From NCBI GenBank assembly GCA_036386415.1, contig DASVVT010000086.1, positions 1 through 64,000 of the forward strand: a stretch of DNA of 64,000 nt, given 5' to 3'. Within the stretch, counting starts at the first letter, position 1. The number at the start of each line of letters is the position of its first letter. Shown piece by piece: positions 37,299-43,794 of the stretch. A program made the translations under genes and the position numbers. The DNA comes from DASVVT01 sp036386415 (GTDB taxonomy: Bacteria > Acidobacteriota > Blastocatellia > Pyrinomonadales > Pyrinomonadaceae). The notes beneath the pieces were generated by a model, which saw nothing but the letters and a program-made list of their open reading frames with translations, was not told the origin of the DNA and ran no database searches.

Positions 37299-38318
37299 AT
37301 GCTCATTGTAATGAAGACGGACGCGACCGAGAGCGAGATTGCGGAGGTCGTGAGCGTCGTCACAGATTTGGGGTATCGCGCGCATCCTTTACCGGGCGCG
37401 CAACGCACGGCCATTGCCATTACAGGCAATCAGGGCGCGGTTGATGCCACGCGTTTCGAAAATTTGCCGGGCGTGGCCGAGGCGATTCGGGTCAGCAAGC
37501 CGTACAAGCTGATTACGCTCGACCTTCGGCCTGAGAAGACCATCGTACGCGTCGGCGACGCCCAGATTGGAGGGAGCGAGCTGGCGATCATCGCCGGGCC
37601 GTGCGCCGTCGAAAGTCACGCACAGGCTTTCAGCGTCGCCGAGCGCGTTCGTCGCAGCGGCGCGCGCTTCTTTCGCGGTGGAGCATTCAAGCCGCGCACC
37701 TCGCCTTATGCTTTTCAGGGTCTCGGCGAAGAGGGCTTGAAAATCCTGGCCGAAGTGCGCGAGGCGTACGGATTGAAGATCGTCACGGAGGCGCTCGACG
37801 AATCGGGAGTCGATCTGGTCGAGCGCTACGGCGACATGATCCAGATCGGAGCGCGCAACATGCAGAACTACACTTTGCTCAAGCGCGCTGGTCGCTCGCA
37901 CCTGCCTGTGCTTCTGAAGCGTGGCCTGGCCGCGATGCTCGATGAATGGCTGCTGGCGGCTGAGTACATCATGGCCGAGGGAAACTACAACGTCGTCCTG
38001 TGCGAGCGCGGCGTGCGCACCTTCGCCCAGCACACGCGCAACACACTGGATTTGGCGGCCATTCCGGCTGTGCGCCGCATCTCGCATCTTCCGGTCATCG
38101 TCGATCCTTCGCACGGCACGGGCAAAAACTATATGGTGACGCCGCTGGCTCGCGCCGGAGTGGCTGTCGGCGCGGACGGACTGATCATAGAGGTTCACGA
38201 CCAACCGGAGCGCGCGCTGTCGGACGGGGCGCAGGCGCTGACCCTTGAACAGTACGATCAATTGATAGACGAAGTCCGCGCCATCCATGAAGTGATCGCG
38301 CCGACGCCTGTCGCTTAA
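37299..38318 (+). CDS. aroF: 3-deoxy-7-phosphoheptulonate synthase, type I-beta
   Basis: 339 aa. First step of the shikimate pathway: PEP plus erythrose 4-phosphate to DAHP. The N-terminal ferredoxin-like regulatory domain is about 1-70 (MLIVMKTDATESEIAEVV). The KDO8P/DAHP synthase barrel (about 95-335) has IAGPCAVES, FRGGAFKPRTSPYAFQG, QIGARNMQNY, PVLLKRG and VDPSHGTGK. A GGAG ribosome site precedes the ATG. Its last 34 codons, from ALSDGAQALTLEQYD on, have a diverged relative fused into the ORF at 42709-43061. Confidence 0.95.
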   Translation: MLIVMKTDATESEIAEVVSVVTDLGYRAHPLPGAQRTAIAITGNQGAVDATRFENLPGVAEAIRVSKPYKLITLDLRPEKTIVRVGDAQIGGSELAIIAGPCAVESHAQAFSVAERVRRSGARFFRGGAFKPRTSPYAFQGLGEEGLKILAEVREAYGLKIVTEALDESGVDLVERYGDMIQIGARNMQNYTLLKRAGRSHLPVLLKRGLAAMLDEWLLAAEYIMAEGNYNVVLCERGVRTFAQHTRNTLDLAAIPAVRRISHLPVIVDPSHGTGKNYMVTPLARAGVAVGADGLIIEVHDQPERALSDGAQALTLEQYDQLIDEVRAIHEVIAPTPVA

Positions 38319-38450
38319 CCAGCAGGCAAACCAATTGCGGTTGTGTGAAGGGCGTAAGTTAGTGAACGCGGCACAAGAGAGCCCCGGCAGCGGCGATATA
38401 TCAGTAGCCCACGACTTGAGGAGTGGGTAAACATTTAGAAAACGAAAAAA

Positions 38451-38509
38451 GAGCCCCGGCAGGGGCGACATAATCTCAAGATGAGATTATGTCGCCCCTG
38501 CCGGGGCTC
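38451..38509. repeat. perfect 28-bp palindrome, GAGCCCCGGC REP-like element
   Basis: The left arm starts GAGCCCCGGCAGGGGCGACA (38451-38478), with a 3-nt loop AGA and a perfect complement at 38482-38509. Related half-copies lie at about 38380 (GAGCCCCGGCAGCGGCGATA) and 38568 (GCCCCTGCCGGGGCTC). A run of six A (38445-38450) makes it a possible terminator for minus-strand transcription. Confidence 0.9.
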
Positions 38510-38534
38510 GCTCATTGATTCTATACTTATCAAT

Positions 38535-38589
38535 CCCACGGCTCACGCCGTGGGCTACTGTTATGCCGCCCCTGCCGGGGCTCTTTTTT
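38535..38589 (+). terminator. double hairpin ending in a T-run, aroF terminator
   Basis: CCCACGGC-TCAC-GCCGTGGG (38535-38554) is followed by GCCCC-TGCC-GGGGC (38568-38581) and then TCTTTTTT. This is a good intrinsic terminator for the aroF transcript. It also isolates the MerR promoter that begins 11 bp later. Confidence 0.75.
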
Positions 38590-38599
38590 CGCTGGGGGC

Positions 38600-38631
38600 T
38601 TGACTCTGTATTCGACTACAGGGTTTATCAT
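38600..38631 (+). promoter_or_regulatory. MerR-type promoter and operator, zntA-like
   Basis: TTGACT (38600-38605) and TATCAT (38626-38631) are separated by 20 bp, the overlong spacer typical of MerR-controlled promoters. The spacer region carries the dyad ACTCTGTA-TTCGAC-TACAGGGT (one mismatch), much like the ZntR site of E. coli zntA. It drives the regulator-ATPase-cupredoxin operon, so the regulator is probably autoregulated. Confidence 0.78.
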
Positions 38632-38667
38632 AGGAATAGTCAGAGTTCAGAAAGGAACAGACAGCGA

Positions 38668-39195
38668 GTGAGCAAGGCAACAAAATCGTTCCAACAGGCT
38701 GATCTAGAGCCACGGCAAAGGCTGAAGATCGGCGAGGTGTCGAAGCGAAGCGGCATTGGCATTGAGACGCTGCGTTTCTATGAGAAGAGCGGCATCCTGA
38801 GCCGTCCGGCGCGCTCCGGCAATGGTTATCGAATGTATGACAGCGAGGTGCTTGAGCGGCTGGCTTTCATCAAGCGCGCTCAGGTGCTGGGTTTCTCGCT
38901 CGAAGAGATCAGGCAGATCATCGCGGAGAAAGATTCCGGTGAGAGCCCCTGCGCTGCTGTGCGCGAAGTAGTGCGGCGGCGCTTAGCAGAACTGGACGAG
39001 CGTATGGCACAGATGCGCCGCTATCGGAAGGAGCTTTCGGAAGCGCTCGCCGAGTGGGAACGCTCAGGCGATGTCAAGGGACACATCTGCGGGCTGATCG
39101 AAGGGACGCATATTAAAAACCCTTTGACACCGCAACGAGCTGTCAGAAAGAGAGAGGGCGAAAAGCGCAGGAAGCAGGATGGGAAAGATGAATAA
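38668..39195 (+). CDS. MerR-family metal-responsive transcriptional regulator
   Basis: 175 aa from the GTG at 38668 (AAAGGA about 12 nt upstream); the open frame runs further 5' through the terminator and promoter. The N-terminal winged helix has LKIGEVSKRSGIGIETLRFY and GYRMYDSEVLERLAFIKRAQ. A long dimer helix follows. Two Cys are in metal-sensor positions: SPCAAVREVV (dimer helix start) and GHICGLIEG (C-terminal loop). The middle Cys of mercury MerR is absent. It overlaps the ATPase start by 17 nt. It controls a copper ATPase but has a ZntR-like operator, so its metal is uncertain (Cu, Zn, Cd or Pb). Confidence 0.9.
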   Translation: MSKATKSFQQADLEPRQRLKIGEVSKRSGIGIETLRFYEKSGILSRPARSGNGYRMYDSEVLERLAFIKRAQVLGFSLEEIRQIIAEKDSGESPCAAVREVVRRRLAELDERMAQMRRYRKELSEALAEWERSGDVKGHICGLIEGTHIKNPLTPQRAVRKREGEKRRKQDGKDE

Positions 39196-41749
39196 GGTGT
39201 TCGATCCGGTAGCGACTCAGATGCAGTCGCATCAAACGCACCCCCCAACGGAGGGTGCAGGCGAGCGCGTTGATCTTCCGATTACGGGTATGACTTGCGC
39301 TGCCTGCGCCCGTCGCATCGAGCGCAAGCTCTCGAAAGCTGCGGGCGTCACCAGCGCCTCGGTCAACTTCGCCACTTCGCGCGCCACGGTCGAATACAAA
39401 CCCGAATCGACCGGCATACGCGAGTTAATCAAAACGGTGAAGGACATGGGTTACGGGGCGGGCGCGAGCGGGCGCGCCGATTTCATCGTTGACGATTCGG
39501 CGCGTCCTGCCGGTTCAAGCCAGCCCCTGGAGAAGCGCCTTCATGCGCTCGACGGCGTGACAAACGCCTCTTTCAATCTGGCGACGTTGGAGGTACGCGT
39601 TGAATACCTACAGGGCGCAACAGATGCCCGGAAGATTCGTCGTGCGATTGAAGAGTTCGGCTATCGAGTGCGTGAGGTGACGGGTGAAGAGGCGTTTGAG
39701 GATGCCGAGCAGGCTGCGCGCAGGGCTGAGTACCGTGCGCTTCAGCGTAAGTTCTGGTTTGCGGCTGTGCTGTCCGCGCCCGTGCTCTTCATTGCGATGT
39801 CGCATGGCCGCTTCTCTTTCTTAAATTTTACAGGCGTGAACTGGCTTCAGTTGGCGCTCTCTACGCCCGTCGTTTTCTACTCTGGCAGGGATTTCTTCAC
39901 AGGCGCCTGGGCTGCCTTACGCCACCGCGCGGCGAACATGAGCACACTGATCGCTACGGGGACGGGCGCTGCCTATCTCTACTCTCTGGCCGCGACCATC
40001 GCGCCAGGCTTCTTCGCCCGTGCGGCGAGCGATGACGCCATGGCTGGCATGGCCGGAATGACTGAAGCTGCGATGCCTCCAGTCTATTTCGAAGCGGCGA
40101 GCGTCATCATCGCGCTCATTCTCCTGGGTCGGATGCTGGAATCGCGCGCGAAGGGAGAGACGAGCGACGCGATACGCCGTCTGATCGGGTTACAGGCGAA
40201 GACTGCTCGCGTTGCCACTGATGCAGGCGAGATCGACGTGCCGGTCGAAGAGGTTATGCCGGGCGACATCATTATTGTCAGGCCGGGAGAGAAGATCGCT
40301 GTCGATGGTGTGATTGTGGACGGAGCATCAGCGGTTGACGAATCGATGCTGACGGGCGAGAGCATGCCTGTGGAGAAAGCCCTGGGTGACGAAGTCTTCG
40401 GCGCGACACTCAACAAGACTGGCACGTTCAAGTTCAAGGCGACGCGCGTGGGCAAGGAGACTGCGCTGCAACAGATCGTCAAGCTGGTGCAGGACGCGCA
40501 GGGGTCGAAAGCCCCCATCGCGCGCATGGCGGATGTCGTGAGCGGCATCTTCACGCCGGTGGTGATCTGTGTAGCCATTGCAACCTTCGTCATCTGGTTC
40601 GTCGCTGCGCCCGAAGACGTGCGCTTTACGATGGCGCTCGTCAATTTCGTCTCTGTGCTGATTATCGCTTGCCCATGCGCACTCGGGCTCGCCACGCCGA
40701 CTGCCGTCATGGTCGGCACGGGCAGGGGCGCGCAGTTCGGCGTGCTGATTAAAGGAGGCGAATCGCTTGAGACGGCGCACAAGCTACGCGTGATCGTGCT
40801 CGACAAGACGGGCACTATTACGCGCGGGGAACCAGCGTTGACAGACGTTGTCATGGCTGAAGATGCTCCGGGGATGAGCGAACAGGAGTTGTTGCGGATC
40901 GTCGCATCGGCTGAACGCGGCAGCGAACACCCTCTCGGTGAAGCCATCGTGCGCGCCGCAAGGGAGCGCGGCCTCGAACTGGCCGAAGCCGTCAATTTCA
41001 AAGCCATCGCAGGTCACGGTATCGAAGCTCAGGTTGAAGGCCGCAGTATCCTTCTCGGAAACCAGAAGCTGATGCAGGAACGCAGCGTCCGGCCAGATGA
41101 ATTCATGGAACGCGCGACGGCTCTCGCGACTGAAGGGAAGACGCCAATGTACGTGGCGATAGACGGGCGTCTGGCGGGTCTGCTCGCCGTTGCCGATCAG
41201 GTCAAGCCGGAATCAAAAGAAGCTATCGCGGCGATGCAGCGTCTCGGCCTGGACGTAGTGATGATGACGGGCGACAACCGTCGCACGGCTGAGGCAGTCG
41301 CCCGTCAGGTCAGCGTCCAGCGCGTGCTGCCGGAAGTGCTGCCCGAAGGAAAGGCCGCAGAGATCAAGCGTCTACAGCAGGAGCGGAAACTGGTCGGCAT
41401 GGTCGGAGACGGGATCAATGATGCTCCTGCGCTGGCACAGGCAGATGTGGGCATCAGCATCGGGACGGGCACGGACGTGGCGATTGAAGCCTCTGATATC
41501 ACGCTCATTAAGGGCGACCTGCGCGGCGTCGCGACCGCCATACGCCTCTCGCGCGCGACCATTCGCACCATCAAGCAGAACCTCTTCTGGGCTTTTATCT
41601 ACAACATCGTCGGCATCCCCATCGCCGCAGGTCTACTATATCCGTTGACCGGGTGGCTGCTCTCGCCCGTCATCGCCAGCGCCGCGATGTCGCTTTCGAG
41701 CGTCTCTGTCGTCACCAACAGCCTGCGGCTGCGGCGCTTCAAGCCGTGA
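39179..41749 (+). CDS. copA: P1B-type copper-translocating ATPase
   Basis: 856 aa. Exports Cu(I) using ATP. The first heavy-metal domain (about 18-85) has GMTCAACARRIE. A second domain-like repeat (about 98-165) has lost its C-x2-C. The core contains VNFVSVLIIACPCALGLATP with the CPC ion site, VLDKTGTITRGE with the phosphorylated Asp, a SEHPLGEAIV His-Pro motif, and GDGINDAPALAQ. YNIVGIPIAAG and AAMSLSSVSVVTNSLRLR supply the Tyr-Asn and Met-Ser-Ser residues of copper (P1B-1) pumps. A Met-rich loop (MAGMAGMTEAAM, about 285) may bind copper. Its start overlaps the regulator, implying coupling. Confidence 0.94.
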   Translation: MGKMNKVFDPVATQMQSHQTHPPTEGAGERVDLPITGMTCAACARRIERKLSKAAGVTSASVNFATSRATVEYKPESTGIRELIKTVKDMGYGAGASGRADFIVDDSARPAGSSQPLEKRLHALDGVTNASFNLATLEVRVEYLQGATDARKIRRAIEEFGYRVREVTGEEAFEDAEQAARRAEYRALQRKFWFAAVLSAPVLFIAMSHGRFSFLNFTGVNWLQLALSTPVVFYSGRDFFTGAWAALRHRAANMSTLIATGTGAAYLYSLAATIAPGFFARAASDDAMAGMAGMTEAAMPPVYFEAASVIIALILLGRMLESRAKGETSDAIRRLIGLQAKTARVATDAGEIDVPVEEVMPGDIIIVRPGEKIAVDGVIVDGASAVDESMLTGESMPVEKALGDEVFGATLNKTGTFKFKATRVGKETALQQIVKLVQDAQGSKAPIARMADVVSGIFTPVVICVAIATFVIWFVAAPEDVRFTMALVNFVSVLIIACPCALGLATPTAVMVGTGRGAQFGVLIKGGESLETAHKLRVIVLDKTGTITRGEPALTDVVMAEDAPGMSEQELLRIVASAERGSEHPLGEAIVRAARERGLELAEAVNFKAIAGHGIEAQVEGRSILLGNQKLMQERSVRPDEFMERATALATEGKTPMYVAIDGRLAGLLAVADQVKPESKEAIAAMQRLGLDVVMMTGDNRRTAEAVARQVSVQRVLPEVLPEGKAAEIKRLQQERKLVGMVGDGINDAPALAQADVGISIGTGTDVAIEASDITLIKGDLRGVATAIRLSRATIRTIKQNLFWAFIYNIVGIPIAAGLLYPLTGWLLSPVIASAAMSLSSVSVVTNSLRLRRFKP

Positions 41750-41772
41750 GCGCTTTTCGGAGGTAACTGAGA

Positions 41773-42156
41773 ATGGATTCGACGGAAATTACTGTTGTCC
41801 TCGGAGGCTGCGCCCTGATCGCCTTCGTCGTCTGGTACTTCTTCGGCGAGCGTGAGCGGGTCGCGGCTGAAACCGCTGCGGGCGGCGTGCAGGAAGTCCG
41901 TGTCACCGTGCGCGGCGGTTACTCGCCGGATGTCGTCGTCGTGCGCGAGGGCGTGCCCGTGCGCTTCAACTTCTATCGCGACGAGACAGATTCTTGCAGC
42001 GAGCAGGTGATCTTCGGCGATTTCGGTATCGCGCGCGAGTTGCCAGCCTTCAAGACGACTGCCATTGAGTTTACGCCCGATAAGCCGGGCGAATTCACCT
42101 TCACCTGCGGCATGAATATGATACGCGGGAAGCTCATCGTCGAGCCTATGAGTTGA
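41773..42156 (+). CDS. membrane-anchored cupredoxin-like protein
   Basis: 127 aa. One N-terminal transmembrane helix (about 6-24), then a beta-sandwich cupredoxin domain (about 42-127). It has GGYSPDVVVVREGVPVRF near its start and FTFTCGMNMIRGKL at the end. The usual His ligands are not seen. Candidates are Cys in DSCSEQV, Cys in TCGM, and the two Met (GMNM). It lies 23 nt after copA and probably hands copper to or from the pump at the periplasmic face. Confidence 0.85.
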   Translation: MDSTEITVVLGGCALIAFVVWYFFGERERVAAETAAGGVQEVRVTVRGGYSPDVVVVREGVPVRFNFYRDETDSCSEQVIFGDFGIARELPAFKTTAIEFTPDKPGEFTFTCGMNMIRGKLIVEPMS

Positions 42157-42257
42157 GATTTAAACGCAAAGGACGCAAAGGTTTTCGCAAAGGGCGCAAA
42201 GGATTCAACCTCTTTGCGCCCTTTGCGAACGAACTTTGCGTCCTTTGCGTTTAAATC
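42157..42257. repeat. inverted repeat of the GCAAAGGACG family, best copy
   Basis: Perfect 24-bp arms starting GATTTAAACGCAAAGGACGC (42157-42180), with the complement at 42234-42257. The inner GGGCGCAAAGG / CCTCTTTGCGCCC units also pair. It starts at the base after the cupredoxin stop codon and ends 13 bp before the convergent receiver gene stop. Confidence 0.9.
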
Positions 42258-42269
42258 GCCCCTTCTCAG

Positions 42270-42626
42270 TCACGCCCTTAGAATTTCAGGAAGCTGTTTC
42301 GTGAAAGCGGATCGCGGCATCACGCGGTCGTATACTGTTTGCTCAGCCCGGCGCTGCAATGCCGTTTGAACGTGAGAGAAGAAACCAACGAGCGGCACGT
42401 CGCGCAAGTGCTCATCGGCTTTCAACGCTTCGGCGAGGGCAAACGGGTCGCCGCGTTGCCAGTGTAGATCAACGATGACGAGCGACGGTCTCTCGCGTCG
42501 TGCAGATTCGAGAGCGGCTTCAGCAGTTCGCATGAAACGAACATCTACACCCAACTGCTCGGCGCATCCACGAATCTTGGACGCGAAAAACATGTCATCG
42601 ACGGCGGCCAGAACGTGGCTGTTCAT
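42270..42626 (-). CDS. response-regulator receiver-like protein, copy A
   Basis: 118 aa from the ATG at 42626, with GGGAGATG upstream. CheY-like fold: MNSHVLAAVDDMFFASKI (acidic pair), LVIVDLHW (phospho-Asp position), GFFSHV (Ser at the switch position) and VMPRSAF, where the usual Lys is Arg. No output domain. It is paralogous to the 46651-47019 gene, about 84 % identical by eye over the body. It is divergent from the chimeric ORF at 42709 and shares its promoter region. Confidence 0.82.
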   Translation of the reverse strand: MNSHVLAAVDDMFFASKIRGCAEQLGVDVRFMRTAEAALESARRERPSLVIVDLHWQRGDPFALAEALKADEHLRDVPLVGFFSHVQTALQRRAEQTVYDRVMPRSAFTKQLPEILRA

Positions 42627-42708
42627 GGTTTCATCTCCCGTTCCCTTCCCTTTCATTACGCGCAAAGGATTTTGCAATATACGCGGGTTCGCGTAAAGAT
42701 AAGGGGGA

Positions 42709-43061
42709 TGGCTACCATTGAACAAGCGAGCGCGAGCGGTGTGAGCGACCTTGCGAGTGGAATCGAGTTTGGCAGCTTTGTGCCAGCGAATGCCGCCAGC
42801 GTCGAAGGCAGGAAGAGCCTCGTCATCGTCTCCTACAACATACGCTACGCGGTGGGCTCGTTTCTGATCACGGGCAGCATCTTGCGTCGTGCGCGCCTTT
42901 CCTACCCGCGCCGCCGCACGCGTCTCGTCGCGCGCCACATAGCTGAGGCTGCCCGCGCTCTTTCGGACGGCGCGCAAGCGCTCACGCTCGAACAGTATGA
43001 CCACCTGATCGGCGAGGTGCGTGCGATCCATGACGTGATCGCGCCGACGCCGGTGAGATGA
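42709..43061 (+). CDS. chimeric ORF: nuclease-family N-terminus fused to DAHP synthase C-terminus
   Basis: 117 aa. Residues 1-about 83 nearly equal the start of the phosphatase/nuclease protein at 47101 (MATIEQASASGVSDLASGIE, then SLVIVSYNIRYAVG). From RALSDG on, the protein reads AQALTLEQYDHLIGEVRAIH and ends IAPTPVR, matching the end of the DAHP synthase at 37299-38318. Both parents contain RALSDG, so the joint sits in shared sequence. The product lacks every later catalytic motif of either parent. It is probably a non-functional recombination product, though the frame is intact to a stop. Confidence 0.7.
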
Positions 43062-43119
43062 CCGCCGTCCGGGCGACGGCGAATGCCTCACCTTTATGAA
43101 TCTACCTGTTGAAGCGGGC

Positions 43120-43794
43120 TCAGCCTCCCCTGCGGGACAGTTCTTCGATGGTATCGGCCACAATCTGATTCGCCATCTTTTTGCGAACCGCTTGATTGCG
43201 ATTAGTCCCCGGCCACTTGCGAACGATCACTCCATTGCGATCCACGAGGATGTGCGAGGGGAGCACCATTGCCGCCAGCGCCTCCGGCGGTTGACCCTCA
43301 TTGAGATCCCATAAGTAGCCCGCCGCGCCTGTGTCGAGTGATTCGGCATACTGGAAAAAGGATGCCGGAGACCGTGGTATGGCCGACGAGATGGAGGTCA
43401 TCGATCCGGTGGCCGATACCAGATAAGAGCGCACGCCCTCCGGCGCGACGCGATAAGAAACATCTCTCATTTCGTCGGCAGCGCCCCGGCACGCTCCACA
43501 CGCCGGGTCAACGATCACGAGCATGCTTAATTGATCGCCAACGGCACTGGCAAGCGTGGCTCCGTCGCTGGCCTTGAATCGCGCAAGGTCGATTCGTTCC
43601 CCAACCGCTGGGCCATCGCTCGGCTGTGGCTCAGTTGATCCATAGGTGAAATCGAACCCGTCGGCAGGGTTGAGAGCCGATTTTTTGTTCGATGCCTTCA
43701 GGTACGCAGTTGCCAGCAAGGCCAAAGCGAGGGTGATGACGACCTGAATGGAGAAGGCGGTCTTGATCTTCAGGAGTATTTTATTGATGAGCAT
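43120..43794 (-). CDS. membrane-anchored redoxin (thioredoxin-like, CGAC)
   Basis: 224 aa from the ATG at 43794; the frame is open 22 codons further 5'. One N-terminal transmembrane helix (about 12-34). The extracytoplasmic thioredoxin-like domain (about 65-220) has VIVDPACGACRGAADEM, a C-x2-C active site at the expected place. LPSHILVDRNGVIVRKWPG later corresponds to the cis-Pro region. AlkP/TlpA-type thiol oxidoreductases share this layout. The start overlaps the end of the helical-repeat gene by 14 nt, so the two are coupled. It may service the cysteine-rich secreted peptide two genes upstream (inference). Confidence 0.8.
   Translation of the reverse strand: MLINKILLKIKTAFSIQVVITLALALLATAYLKASNKKSALNPADGFDFTYGSTEPQPSDGPAVGERIDLARFKASDGATLASAVGDQLSMLVIVDPACGACRGAADEMRDVSYRVAPEGVRSYLVSATGSMTSISSAIPRSPASFFQYAESLDTGAAGYLWDLNEGQPPEALAAMVLPSHILVDRNGVIVRKWPGTNRNQAVRKKMANQIVADTIEELSRRGG

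Noticed and set aside
42157..42257. Insertion sequence ends or a MITE
   Set aside because: No target-site duplication could be recognised and copies differ in length and interior; called only as inverted repeats.
42270..42626. Receiver-like protein as a decayed response regulator because the switch Lys is Arg
   Set aside because: Both copies keep PRSAF and all other motifs, so Arg seems a family trait and not decay.
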